Source of the DNA: Croceivirga lutea
Lineage (GTDB): Bacteria > Bacteroidota > Bacteroidia > Flavobacteriales > Flavobacteriaceae
Direction: 5' to 3'
DNA: 64,000 nucleotides
Assembly (NCBI RefSeq): GCF_014235875.1
Contig: NZ_JACJUK010000007.1
Coordinates: 100,261-164,260, forward strand
Below the pieces are notes generated by a model. It did no database searches. It was not told where the DNA came from and saw nothing but the letters and a program-made list of their open reading frames with translations. Shown one piece after another: positions 10,152-20,500 of this stretch. Position numbers and translations under genes: made by a program. Numbering within the stretch: position 1 is the stretch's first letter; each line of letters starts with the position of its first letter.

Positions 10152-10196
10152 CAGGATGCCACGGGATAGAATTTTTACACGCTAAGAGTATATTTC
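10152..10196 (+). promoter_or_regulatory. CAGGAT-box promoter for the GH5-GH3-symporter unit
   Basis: Two half sites, CAGGAT at 10152-10157 and CGGGAT at 10162-10167, are spaced exactly 10 bp. A -7 element TATATTTC (one mismatch to TAnnTTTG) starts at 10189, 22 bp after the end of the proximal half site. The GH5 ATG is at 10212. Confidence 0.6.
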
Positions 10197-10211
10197 AAGA
10201 TATTTGTAAGA

Positions 10212-11624
10212 ATGCGACTTTATCCATTACTTTTCGTAACTCTTCTATTTTCAACAACCTTGCTTGGGCAAATAAAACATGGTCTTCGCGATGAACGGGG
10301 TCGTCACTTGATACCAAGAGGTTTTGTAGTTAATACCAACGATCATAAAGGAGAGGTCTTTTTTGACGCCGACGATTATCTACGAATGGTGCGATTGGGT
10401 GCCAATTCACAGGTAATTCGGTTGGAACTTGGAAAACTGAGCAGCTTTCCCGGAGGAGAATTGGATGAACAGTATTTAAAGAAACTCGACACTTTGGTCG
10501 ATTTAGGCAGAAATGCTGGGATGAAAACCATATTTAAAATGACGGTTTACGGTGTCGATAGTTTTGTTTGGGAAGATTTTTGGCAGAACAAGAAAGAGGA
10601 ATATAAAACGTATATAGAAGCATGGGGCGTAATTTGGAAACGATACGCTAATGAACCATCTGTTTTGGGCTATGACATTGTCAACGAACCCAGAAAGCTG
10701 AACATGGATATTTCGTATGACGACCTTACATCCACCTATCTAATTCCACTGTATCTAAAAATTATAGATGCCTGTCATGCAATCAATCCGAATAAAAAAA
10801 TATTGATTCAGTCCATCTTTATGAATAAGGGTGAGGCCATTGACAACAATCAGTATGCTGAGGTCAAAACATCGATAAATCGAGAGAACCTAATATTTGC
10901 GCCACATATTTATCAAGATAAAATAGATTTTATCAAACCGGTTATGAATCGTTTTGATAAAGAATCCGATTTGTTGAATGCCCCAATTTTAATCGGAGAA
11001 TGGGGGTTTCCCACTTTTGCCTCCACTGATACACTTATGTCAGGAGAATTAGGTCAGTTGAAGTTTAGGGAACTTTATATCCGTACCGCCGAGGTTTTTG
11101 ATCAAATGGGCGTGGGCAGCATAAAGGCCTGGTTCTTGGGAAATCGTACCATGCAGAATTTCTTACCTGGTGGACCTTCAACTTGGGCTATTTTCAGCGA
11201 TAAAAGAGATGCGGGCACGGTAGAGCGAAAATACATTACCGATATAATCGCAAGGCCATATCCACAAAACATTGCGGGAGATATTCAGTCCTTTATATTC
11301 AACCATGCAACAAGAACGTTGGATGTTAATATTACACCAGATAATAAAAAGGGTCCCTCAACCCTTTTTGTTGGTGCCAACCGGCATTACCCTGATGGAT
11401 TTTCAATGCTTATTGAAAATGATATAATACTTTACCATAATCCCATTAAAAATACTGGTTTGGAAGTTTACAAATGCCCAAAAGACTTTGATCCACAAAA
11501 TGTGGTTTGGAAACCTATAACACAAAAACTCATTGTTTTAAGGTGGCCTAAGGGTAAAGAAGAATTGAATATTAAAATAGTTCCTGGGATTTGGGATTTT
11601 GAAGAACCTACCGATGAAAAATAA
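10212..11624 (+). CDS. GH5-like glycoside hydrolase, secreted
   Basis: Predicted retaining glycoside hydrolase of clan GH-A. The 470 aa protein starts with a Sec signal peptide (residues 1-20, ending LLGQ), then a TIM barrel of about 330 residues. The acid/base candidate is E159 in DIVNEPRK and the nucleophile candidate is E263 in LIGEWGFP, in the order and spacing of GH5. A C-terminal beta domain (about 365-470) resembles the one seen in endoglycoceramidase-type GH5 proteins. The exact bond is unknown; in a sulfated-rhamnan PUL it could release xylose, glucose or glucuronate side chains. It starts a unit with GH3 and an SSS symporter, headed by a CAGGAT-box promoter. Confidence 0.85.
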   Translation: MRLYPLLFVTLLFSTTLLGQIKHGLRDERGRHLIPRGFVVNTNDHKGEVFFDADDYLRMVRLGANSQVIRLELGKLSSFPGGELDEQYLKKLDTLVDLGRNAGMKTIFKMTVYGVDSFVWEDFWQNKKEEYKTYIEAWGVIWKRYANEPSVLGYDIVNEPRKLNMDISYDDLTSTYLIPLYLKIIDACHAINPNKKILIQSIFMNKGEAIDNNQYAEVKTSINRENLIFAPHIYQDKIDFIKPVMNRFDKESDLLNAPILIGEWGFPTFASTDTLMSGELGQLKFRELYIRTAEVFDQMGVGSIKAWFLGNRTMQNFLPGGPSTWAIFSDKRDAGTVERKYITDIIARPYPQNIAGDIQSFIFNHATRTLDVNITPDNKKGPSTLFVGANRHYPDGFSMLIENDIILYHNPIKNTGLEVYKCPKDFDPQNVVWKPITQKLIVLRWPKGKEELNIKIVPGIWDFEEPTDEK

Positions 11625-11628
11625 AACA

Positions 11629-13800
11629 ATGAAAAATAGATTTCTCCTTTTTTGCCTCACCACAATTATACTGGGTGGATGCGAAACAAAAACAACGGAT
11701 GCAACTGATGATAGGGATAAAGAAATTCAGGCAAAAGTTGTTGATTTGATGTCACAAATGACACTTGAGGAAAAAATTGCAGAAATGACCCAAGACGCAC
11801 CAGCTAATGAGCGTTTAGGTATTCCATATATGAAGTATGCAGAAGCATTACATGGTATGTGGTTAGTTCTTGATTATTATGGGAACACAACAGTTTATCC
11901 TCAAGCTATTGCTGCAGGTTCTACTTGGGAACCAGAGCTCATAAAAAAAATGGCTTCCCAAACAGCACTTGAAGCACGTGCTTTAGGTGTTACGCATTGC
12001 TACTCACCAAATTTAGATGTCATATCTGGTGATTCAAGATATGGCAGGGTTGAAGAATCTTATGGGGAAGACCCTTATTTGGTCTCTAGAATGGGCGTTG
12101 CATTTATAGAGGGTTTGCAAGGTACTGGTGACGAGCAATTTGATGAAAATCATGTTATAGCTACTGCCAAGCATTTTATTGGCTATCCTGAAAACCGACG
12201 TGGTATTAACGGTGGTTTTAGTGATATGTCAGAGCGACGTCTACGCGAGGTGTATTTACCACCTTTCGAAGCAGCAATAAAGGAAGCTAAAGTAGGTTCC
12301 GTGATGCCTGGTCATCAAGATTATAATGGAGTACCAAACCACATGAATACGTGGTTGCTAAAAGATATTTTGCGAGATGAATTAGGTTTCGACGGTTTTG
12401 TAATTTCAGATAATAATGATGTTGCACGTTTGGAAACAATGCACTTTATTTCTGAATCAAGAGCCGAGTCAGCTATCTTAGGATTAAAAGCTGGGGTTGA
12501 TATGGATTTAGTCATTGGAAAAAGTATTGACTTATCCTCCTATCATCCCAATGTATTGCTGGATACATTAACGAAGAATCCTGAATTGGTCAAGTATATT
12601 GACAAAGCAACATCACGTATTCTGACCGCAAAATACAAATTGGGTCTATTTGATGTTCAACCAATGGCGATTGATACCGCAACAGTAAATGTAGGTAGAA
12701 AAGAACATCAGGAATTCTCTTATGAAATGGCAAAAAAGGCGATTGTTCTGCTAAAGAATGAAAACAATTTATTGCCCTTAGATAAGTCCAAGATTTCTTC
12801 TTTGGCGGTAATTGGCCCCAATGCACATGAGGAGCGGCCCAAAAAAGGGACCTATTCTTTATTGGGTGGTTATTCTGGGCTGCCCCCATATTATGTTTCG
12901 GCATTGGAAGGTATTAAAAAGAAGGTCGGTGACGACATCAAAATTAATTATGCCAAAGGCTGTGATTTATTGAGTAATTCTAAAGATGGTTTTCAAGAGG
13001 CTATTGCGGCGGCAAAAAAATCTGATGCTGTTGTTTTGGTGGTTGGAGGCTCACGCAAAACGGGTGGTGAAGGTGTAGATCGTTCTGATTTGGATTTGTA
13101 TGGTGTACAAAATGAGTTAGTCGAAGCTATACATAAAACAGGTAAACCAATTATTGTGGTTTTAATAAATGGTAGGCCTTTAACCATTAACTACATTGCT
13201 GAGAATGTACCTTCAATTCTAGAAACTTGGTATTTAGGTATGCACTCGGGTGATGCTATAGCTGATGCTTTGTTTGGTGATGTAAATCCTGGAGGTAAAT
13301 TAACAGTTTCATTTCCTCGTTCTGTTGGTCAATTACCGGTTACTTACCTTGAAAGACCTGACTTTATTGGTTCAGGAAAAGGATTATATAAAGACAATGA
13401 TAAATCACCTCTTTTTCCATTTGGATTTGGTCTTAGTTATACCACTTTCGATATAAGTGAACCAATCTTAGCTGAAAATACCATTTCAAATATCGACAGT
13501 ACCAAAGTTTCAGTTAAAATTACAAATACTGGAAAGGTTGCAGGTGATGAAGTTGTACAAATGTATATAAGGGACGATTTTGCATCCGTCGGCAGATATA
13601 TAAAACTTTTAAAGGGTTTCGAACGCGTAGCTTTAGCTCCAGGAGAAACAAAAACTATTAGTTTTAATTTAGGTTTTGATGAATTAGCACTATTAGATGC
13701 AAATTTAACCAAAGTGGTTGAACCTGGTATGTTTACAATTTATGTAGGAAGCTCTTCACTTAACAAGGACCTTAAATCAGTAAAACTTATAGTTAAGTAA
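11629..13800 (+). CDS. GH3 beta-glycosidase (beta-glucosidase/beta-xylosidase type), lipoprotein
   Basis: Exo-acting retaining beta-glycosidase, probably removing glucose or xylose from oligosaccharide ends in the periplasm. I choose ATG 11629 (723 aa), giving a signal with lipobox LGGC; ATG 11614, overlapping the GH5 stop, is possible. Domain order is that of GH3: N-terminal barrel (about 25-330) with the nucleophile D261 in FVISDNND, GH3_C alpha/beta sandwich (about 365-580, VLLKNENNLLPL), and a C-terminal fibronectin III-like domain (about 610-720, VQMYIRDDFASVGR). Ulvan contains xylose and glucuronate, so beta-xylosidase is a reasonable guess. By eye, bases 12540-13060 are richer in GC than the flanks of the gene. 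Confidence 0.93.
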   Translation: MKNRFLLFCLTTIILGGCETKTTDATDDRDKEIQAKVVDLMSQMTLEEKIAEMTQDAPANERLGIPYMKYAEALHGMWLVLDYYGNTTVYPQAIAAGSTWEPELIKKMASQTALEARALGVTHCYSPNLDVISGDSRYGRVEESYGEDPYLVSRMGVAFIEGLQGTGDEQFDENHVIATAKHFIGYPENRRGINGGFSDMSERRLREVYLPPFEAAIKEAKVGSVMPGHQDYNGVPNHMNTWLLKDILRDELGFDGFVISDNNDVARLETMHFISESRAESAILGLKAGVDMDLVIGKSIDLSSYHPNVLLDTLTKNPELVKYIDKATSRILTAKYKLGLFDVQPMAIDTATVNVGRKEHQEFSYEMAKKAIVLLKNENNLLPLDKSKISSLAVIGPNAHEERPKKGTYSLLGGYSGLPPYYVSALEGIKKKVGDDIKINYAKGCDLLSNSKDGFQEAIAAAKKSDAVVLVVGGSRKTGGEGVDRSDLDLYGVQNELVEAIHKTGKPIIVVLINGRPLTINYIAENVPSILETWYLGMHSGDAIADALFGDVNPGGKLTVSFPRSVGQLPVTYLERPDFIGSGKGLYKDNDKSPLFPFGFGLSYTTFDISEPILAENTISNIDSTKVSVKITNTGKVAGDEVVQMYIRDDFASVGRYIKLLKGFERVALAPGETKTISFNLGFDELALLDANLTKVVEPGMFTIYVGSSSLNKDLKSVKLIVK

Positions 13801-13858
13801 TAGCATTTTATACTCGCCTAATCATTTAATAAATCTAACCATTAAAATCAGAACTGAA

Positions 13859-15484
13859 ATGCAAAACTTAGACTCCTTAGACTGGATAGTAATTTGCTGT
13901 TATTTTATTTTACTATTAGCAGTGGCCTGGTGGGTCATTAAACAAAGACAGAAAGATACTCAAGACTATTTTTTAGCAGGTAGAAACTTAGGGTGGTTTG
14001 TTGTAGGCGCTTCCATATTTGCTTCAAATATTGGTTCAGAACACGTTGTTGGTCTTGCAGGAAATGGAGCTGGAGACAAAATGCCATTACTTATTTATGA
14101 ACTACATGCTTGGATTGTATTAATGTTAGGATGGGTTTTTATTCCGTTCTATGTTAGAAGTGGAGTATTTACCATGCCAGAATTTTTAGAGAAACGTTTC
14201 GACGCTCGGTCAAGATGGGTATTGTCTGTGGTATCTATCATCGCTTATATTCTCACAAAAGTGTCAGTTACCATTTATGCTGGCGGTGTAGTAGTTTCTT
14301 CATTAATGGGTATTCCTTTTTGGATTGGGGCGGTTGCTACGGTAGTACTAACTGGTCTTTATACTGTCTTAGGAGGTATGCGGGCAGTTGTATACACAGA
14401 GACGATTCAAGCAATTGTTCTGGTCATAGGTGCAGGTATTCTTACCTATTTAGGGTTGTCTGAAATAGGAGGGTGGTCTAATTTAAAAGCTACTGTCGGT
14501 ACAGAATATTTCAATATGTGGAGGCCAAATACGGATTCAGATTACCCTTGGTTACCCTTATTTATCACAAGCACCATTGTAGGTATTTGGTATTGGTGTA
14601 CTGATCAGGTTATTGTTCAAAGAGTACTTACTGCAAAAAATATTAAAGAAGCTCGCAGAGGAAGTATTTTTGGAGCACTATTAAAATTAATGCCAGTATT
14701 CTTGTTTCTTATACCTGGTGTAGTTGCTCTAGGATTAAAAATGCAAGGAAAATTAGATTGGAACAGCCCAGATGAGGCTTTTCCGGTTTTAATGAGTAGT
14801 ATTCTACCCTCTGGATTAAGAGGTTTAGTAGCTGCTGGTTTATTGGCTGCCTTAATGAGTTCGTTGGCTTCGGTATTTAATTCTTGCTCTACCTTATTTA
14901 CGTTAGATATTTATAAAAAACTCAAACCCAATAAGCCAGAAGAAAGTCTCGTGAAAACAGGGCGTATAGCTACATTTATTGTTGTTGGTTTAGGATTATT
15001 GTGGATACCTATTATTACAAAACTTTCTAGTGGATTGTATGAGTATTTACAGAATGTTCAAGCCTATATATCACCTCCTATTGCAGCAGTTTTTCTTCTT
15101 GGAATATTTTATAAGAGAATTAATGCTAATGGTGCTATTGCTACATTAATTGCTGGGTTCGCGATTGGGTTTTCTAAATTAACATTAGAAATTGTTAAGG
15201 ATAGTTTTGCTAAGGAGTCTATATTATATGTTATAGCAGATATTAATTGGTTGGTGTTCGGGGCTTACTTTTTTATGATTTGTGTATTAATATGCGTAGG
15301 GGTAAGTTTACTCTATAAGAAACCCTCAGAAAAGAAAATTGAAGGTCTCACCTTTTCTAGTGTTACCAGCGAGCAAAAAGCAATGACCAGAGCTAGCTAT
15401 AACTGGAAAGATATTGTAATCACAATTATAACTTTGCTAATTGTGTGCTATATAATGATAGCTTTTAGTAAGTTAACCTTGTAG
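13859..15484 (+). CDS. Sodium:solute symporter (SSS/SGLT family)
   Basis: Inner-membrane sodium-coupled uptake of a sugar or sugar derivative. The 541 aa protein has about 14 hydrophobic segments and the SGLT-type start TQDYFLAGRNLGWFVVGASIFASNIGSEH, with the G-x-A-rich and GGMRAVVYTETIQ motifs found in sugar symporters. It lies 58 bp downstream of GH3 without a box or terminator between, so it is probably the last gene of the GH5-GH3 unit and may import the product of those enzymes. It ends 13 bp from the end of the convergent sulfatase gene. Confidence 0.94.
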   Translation: MQNLDSLDWIVICCYFILLLAVAWWVIKQRQKDTQDYFLAGRNLGWFVVGASIFASNIGSEHVVGLAGNGAGDKMPLLIYELHAWIVLMLGWVFIPFYVRSGVFTMPEFLEKRFDARSRWVLSVVSIIAYILTKVSVTIYAGGVVVSSLMGIPFWIGAVATVVLTGLYTVLGGMRAVVYTETIQAIVLVIGAGILTYLGLSEIGGWSNLKATVGTEYFNMWRPNTDSDYPWLPLFITSTIVGIWYWCTDQVIVQRVLTAKNIKEARRGSIFGALLKLMPVFLFLIPGVVALGLKMQGKLDWNSPDEAFPVLMSSILPSGLRGLVAAGLLAALMSSLASVFNSCSTLFTLDIYKKLKPNKPEESLVKTGRIATFIVVGLGLLWIPIITKLSSGLYEYLQNVQAYISPPIAAVFLLGIFYKRINANGAIATLIAGFAIGFSKLTLEIVKDSFAKESILYVIADINWLVFGAYFFMICVLICVGVSLLYKKPSEKKIEGLTFSSVTSEQKAMTRASYNWKDIVITIITLLIVCYIMIAFSKLTL

Positions 15485-15497
15485 ATTGAGAAATCAA

Positions 15498-17267
15498 CTA
15501 TATCTTTTTTTTAATAATTTCGCTGGGTTTATATCCAATTCGGTGAGCCTGAACTTTAATATCAACACCTGGTTGTACTAACAAAGTTCCATTATAAACC
15601 GACCAATTTTCAGGCTCGTTTCCATTAGTTATAATTTTATAACCAATAGATGCACCGGCTGTAGAACAGTTTATGCTTGCCTGATTTCCCTGTACATTGA
15701 AATTAGGCATGGCTGTTTTGGGTTGCGTTTGGGCACCATTCCATAATTGATTTAACAATTCCTTTTCCGGTAGATTGGGTTGATCTCCAATTTTTGCTAT
15801 CCAACGGTCCATTTCGTTTTGAAGTTCCTTTAGCTTCACAGCATATTTAGGGTCATTGGCTAGATTATGGAGTTCGTGCGGGTCGTTTACACAATCATAC
15901 AATTCATCAATAGGTTTTGACGCTCTGAACCACTGCATCTGAATGCTGTCCAATTCACCTGCATCGCGCAGTCGTAACAATTCTTGCATGGTCGGTATCT
16001 TTTCACGGTAGTCTATCGGTAGATAATAGCCCTGCTCCGGGCGGTAATTTCTGATGTATTTGAACCTTTTGTCCCTAACGGCACGTATGGCATCGGTATA
16101 TCCATCAAAGCGGTCGGCTGCCGCGTGAATATAGGTGCGTTCTTCGTCATGTGCAAATTCACCCAAAAATGCCTCTCCTTGCAAATGTTCGGGCGGATTT
16201 GTTCCAGTAAGGGAGAGCAAGGTTGGCGCAAAATCAACGAAACTAACCAATTGTTCATCGACAGTACCTGCTTTCCATTTGTTAGGAAAACGAATAATCA
16301 TAGGAGTATTTAATCCTGAATCATAAATCAACCGCTTTTGTCGAGGCAAAGGCCCACCATGGTCGCCGTAGAAAAAGATGATGGTATTTTCCAAAAGACC
16401 ATCTTCCTCTAACTGCTTCAAAACAGCACCTACCTGCTTGTCCATTTCGGCAATATTGTTGTAGAGCTTCCACATATCGCGACGAACTTCAGGAGTGTCG
16501 GGCAAATAAGGGGGAATATCAAATTGGGTTTCTTTTGAAAGATGAACAGGGGTTTTTTCCTCAGTCATTCTATTTTTGGCGTGTGAGCCGCCAAAGTTTT
16601 GCCATTTATAATTTTGATTGCCAGAATGGTAGTGTCTTGTTTCAATTTCCCTAAAACCATAAGGTTCAAACAAACCCGATTCATGGGTTTCGGTAAAATT
16701 CATCACCGCGAAAAAAGGTTGATCTTTTTCTCTATTTCTCCAGTGGGCATATGGGCTACTCTCATCCCAAGCGGTCATGGGTGCTTTGAACTGATAATCG
16801 GTTTTATAGTTGTTGGTGCAGTAATACCCTTCGCTGCGCAAGAGTTCACTAATCATTTTCACCTCTGGTGGCGGTATGGCTCCATATTTTGGCAAACCGG
16901 TTACTTCGGTATAGGAAGTGGTCCGCATATGGTTGGCACCAATACTGGAAGGATACATTCCCGTTGCTATCGCTGCCCTACTGGGCGCACAGACACCTGA
17001 TGTAGAAAATAAGTTAGGATAAATGACCCCTTCTTTAGCCAAGCGGCTTAGATTGCGTGTGGCTATGGTAGAATCGCCAAACATGGGTAAATAGGCCCCC
17101 ATATCTTCAGTAACTAACCATAGAATATTGGGTTTTTTAGGTAACTCAATTGTTATTATTTTACTACTGTTTTTTTCACCTGTTTCATTTTTACAACCAT
17201 TAATGGCCATAATTAATATAATGAACAAACCTGTTCTTATTTTAATGTTGATTGCTGAGTCAATCAT
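15498..17267 (-). CDS. S1-family sulfatase (sulfamidase-like) with C-terminal beta domain
   Basis: Predicted formylglycine-dependent sulfatase, 589 aa, with a lipoprotein-type signal (MAINGC, Cys at about residue 25). The catalytic Cys is C93 in CAPSR. The first metal motif reads TEDMG rather than DD, as in the N-sulfoglucosamine sulfohydrolase-like (S1_8-type) branch; FYGDHGG supplies the later metal ligands. Residues from about 515 form a small extra domain (KTAMPNFNVQGNQASI and YKIITNGNEPENW) that resembles the C-terminal Ig-like domain of chitobiases. The target is probably a carbohydrate O-sulfate here; nothing else suggests aminosugars. It is transcribed divergently from the sulfatase-GH78 fusion, with its own CAGGAT box. 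Confidence 0.92.
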   Translation of the reverse strand: MIDSAINIKIRTGLFIILIMAINGCKNETGEKNSSKIITIELPKKPNILWLVTEDMGAYLPMFGDSTIATRNLSRLAKEGVIYPNLFSTSGVCAPSRAAIATGMYPSSIGANHMRTTSYTEVTGLPKYGAIPPPEVKMISELLRSEGYYCTNNYKTDYQFKAPMTAWDESSPYAHWRNREKDQPFFAVMNFTETHESGLFEPYGFREIETRHYHSGNQNYKWQNFGGSHAKNRMTEEKTPVHLSKETQFDIPPYLPDTPEVRRDMWKLYNNIAEMDKQVGAVLKQLEEDGLLENTIIFFYGDHGGPLPRQKRLIYDSGLNTPMIIRFPNKWKAGTVDEQLVSFVDFAPTLLSLTGTNPPEHLQGEAFLGEFAHDEERTYIHAAADRFDGYTDAIRAVRDKRFKYIRNYRPEQGYYLPIDYREKIPTMQELLRLRDAGELDSIQMQWFRASKPIDELYDCVNDPHELHNLANDPKYAVKLKELQNEMDRWIAKIGDQPNLPEKELLNQLWNGAQTQPKTAMPNFNVQGNQASINCSTAGASIGYKIITNGNEPENWSVYNGTLLVQPGVDIKVQAHRIGYKPSEIIKKKI

Positions 17268-17298
17268 AATTTGAGCTTATGTGATTAATGGGCCAGCA

Positions 17299-17338
17299 CA
17301 ATATTACAAGCTTAAAGGTAAATTAATAACCTGTACTG
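17299..17338 (-). promoter_or_regulatory. CAGGAT-type promoter for the minus-strand sulfatase
   Basis: Read on the minus strand: CAGTACAGGTT from 17338 to 17328, then TAATATTG at 17306-17299 (one mismatch to TAnnTTTG), starting 22 bp after the end of CAGGTT. The start codon is at 17267. The CAGTACAGG core matches the susC and GH78 boxes. Confidence 0.5.
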
Positions 17339-17389
17339 TTACGTATAACATCGTATGTCCTGAACTGGGTTTAGAATAAAGCTTATCCT

Positions 17390-17434
17390 CAGGATAGAAC
17401 AGGATGGGATTGCAACTCCTTAAAATTAAGTTTG
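17390..17434 (+). promoter_or_regulatory. CAGGAT-box promoter for the sulfatase-GH78 fusion unit
   Basis: Two perfect CAGGAT copies at 17390-17395 and 17400-17405, spaced 10 bp, followed 22 bp later by a perfect -7 element TAAGTTTG at 17427-17434. The TTG start is at 17502. This is the best example of the motif in the window, and it is back to back with the minus-strand box at 17338. Confidence 0.7.
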
Positions 17435-17501
17435 ATTTTATTGTTGAATGCTTATTGTATTTAGTTCAAACTACTAACTTAACTGCAAATTCCAAACTAT
17501 T

Positions 17502-20500
17502 TTGAAGCAAATTAAGATAATTCCGCTCATCATTTTTTTTATCGTTGGTCAAACTCTTGTTGCACAGAATAATGTGTCAAGTAAAGAAAAACCCAATATC
17601 ATCTTCATTCTTACCGATGACCAGCGCTTTGATGCCATTGGGTATGCCGGAAATAAATTGATTACCACGCCAGAAATGGACAAACTGGCCAAAGAGGGCA
17701 CTTATTTTAAAAATGCAATGGTCACCACGCCCATCTGCGCCGCAAGTAGGGCGAGTATATTAACCGGGCTCTACGAGCGAACCCACAACTTTAATTTCCA
17801 GACAGGTAATATCCGTGAAGAATATATGACCAACTCGTACCCAAGAATACTAAAAGAAAATGGCTATACCACGGCATTTTACGGAAAATATGGCGTGCGT
17901 TACAATGGTTTAGAAAAGCAGTTTGATGAATATGAATCTTATGACCGTAATAACAGGTTTAAAGATAAACGAGGATATTACTACAAAACATTAGGTAAAG
18001 ATACGGTTCACTTAACACGCTACACAGGTCAAAAAGCACTTGATTTTATTGCGGATACCAGTAGTGAGGAACCCTTCTGCCTTTCTTTGAGTTTTAGCGC
18101 ACCGCACGCCCATGACCCTGCTGAAGACCAATATTTTTGGCAAGAAGAATCGGACGCGTTGTTACAAAACATGAGCATGCCCGGACCAAAACTGGGTGAG
18201 GATAAATATTTTGAAGCGCAACCAAAAATCGTTCGCGATGGCTTTAACCGCCTGCGTTGGACATGGCGTTACGATACCCCAGAAAAATACCAGCATAGTG
18301 TTAAGGGCTATTATCGAATGCTTTCAGGAATTGATCGTGAGATTGCCAAAATTAGGGAGCAGCTCAAGAAAAAAGGAATTGATAAGAATACCGTAATTAT
18401 TCTTATGGGCGATAATGGCTACTTTTTAGGGGAACGTCAACTAGCTGGCAAATGGCTGATGTACGACAACTCCGTTCGAGTGCCATTACTCGTTTTTGAC
18501 CCCCGTCAGAAAAAACAAAAAGATAGTGATGCCTTGGCACTTAATATTGACGTTCCAGCCACTATTCTAGATTTAGCGGGTATTGAGGCTCCAGATACTT
18601 GGCAGGGTAAAAGTTTAATGCCTATTGCCAGCAACAAAACAAAAAACTTTGAACGCGATACCGTACTTATTGAGCATATCTGGGACTTTGAAAATATTGC
18701 CCCCAGTGAAGGTGTACGAACAAAGGATTGGAAATACTTCAGATACGTTAACGACAAGACCATTGAGGAGCTGTACGATTTAAAGAAAGATCCCCAAGAA
18801 ATCAACAATTTGGCCACAGACCCTGCCTACGCTCCAAAAATAGACGCGTTCAGAAAGTCTACCGATGCCTTGATTCGAAAGAATAGTGACGATTACCGGT
18901 CGGCTCCCTCTGATTTAACGGTAGAATTAATAAGAGCGCCTGAAACTGATGTAAAAATTTATGATTTAAAACCAGAGTTTGGGTGGACAGTGCCATTGGC
19001 CTCAAAATTTCAATCAGGCTATCAAATTTTGGTGGCTTCAAACCAAGGAAGTATCGATGCCAATAACGGTGACGTTTGGGATAGCAAACGAGTGGCTTCC
19101 AACGCATCCACCAATGTTGAATACTCTGGAACTCCCCTCGAGCCCAACAAAACCTATTATTGGAAAGTACGTATTTGGGATGAGGAAAATCGCTTGGTCA
19201 ACTATTCCCAAGTACAGAAATTCACTACGGGTAAAAGCGATAGCTATATCATATCCACAGAAAATAAATACCTCATAGACAAGGTACATCCTACTAAATT
19301 TGAAAAAAGAGGTGATTTCTATTTTATGGATTTTGGTAAGGCAGCCTTTGCTACGATAGACTTCAACTACCAAGCAAAGGAATCACATACCTTAACGGTC
19401 AGAATTGGCGAGATGCTTGATGATAACGGGAATGTAAACAGAACTCCTCCAGCAAAAAGTAATATTCGCTATCAAGAAGTTACTATTGAAGTAAAACCTG
19501 GAAAAACAAAATATCAGATTAACATCCAACCTGTGCCTGATAAGCGTATGAAAGGACCAAGTAAGGCGATTCCGTTACAACAAGGATGGCCCGTATTACA
19601 GCCGTTTAGATATGCAGAAGTGGAAGGTGCGCAAAGCGACTTAAAAGCAGAAGATTTCCAGCAATTGCGCTATACCAGTTATTGGGATGATGCGGCGAGT
19701 AGTTTTGAAAGCAACGATGAAATTTTAAACCAAATTTGGGAGTTCTGTAAATACTCTATTAAAGCAACAACCTTTGCAGGCCTTTATGTGGATGGCGATA
19801 GGGAGCGTATTCCATATGAGGCCGATGCCTACTTAAATCAGTTAAGCCATTACACAACCGATAGGGAATATGCTATCGCAAGGCGTACCATTGAGTATTT
19901 CATGAAAAATCCAACATGGCCCACCGAATGGCAGCAGCATGTGGCACTGTTGATTTATGCCGATTATATGTATACCGGAAATACAGAATTGATAGAACGC
20001 TATTACGAGCCATTAAAACACAAAACGCTTTTTGAACTTTCCAATGAGGACGGTTTAATAACATCGACAAAAGTTACCGAGGAATTTATGTACAAACTCG
20101 GGTTTGAAAAAGGTTATAAAAAGCCATTGACGGATATTGTAGATTGGCCTTCAAAGAATTTTGCAGGAAGCAAAACAAAAGGTGAGCGCGATGGTTTTGT
20201 GTTTCAGCCCTACAGCACGGTCATCAATGCCTTCTTTTACGAGAACATGAAAATTATGGCAGAGTTTGCTAAGGTTTTAGGAAAGACGGATGAGGTTTTG
20301 GATTTTGAACTTCGTGCCGCAAAAGCCAAAAAAGCGGTTAACGAACAAATGTTCGATAAAGAACGTGGTATTTATGTAGATGGTATTGGCACCGACCATG
20401 CCTCTTTACATGCCAATATGATGCCCTTGGCATTCGGTTTGGTTCCTGAAGAACATTTTGAATCTGTGGTGAACTATGTAAAATCACGTGGAATGGCCTG

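Noticed and set aside
11599..11628. GH3 start at 11599
   Set aside because: It lies inside the GH5 gene and delays the signal peptide; ATG 11629 or 11614 fits better.
4902..13815. AGCATTTTATACT shared after the stops of the sulfatase (4901) and GH3 (13800)
   Set aside because: Short, AT-rich, without stem; probably chance or a trace of rearrangement too weak to claim.
16599..17000. Open frame of 133 codons on the plus strand
   Set aside because: It lies entirely opposite the well-supported sulfatase gene on the minus strand; no signal, family resemblance or promoter.
15498..17267. Heparin or heparan sulfate PUL, because of sulfamidase-like and heparinase-like proteins
   Set aside because: No GH88 or PL12/PL13-type context recognised, while several rhamnosidases and RhaT point to a rhamnose polymer.
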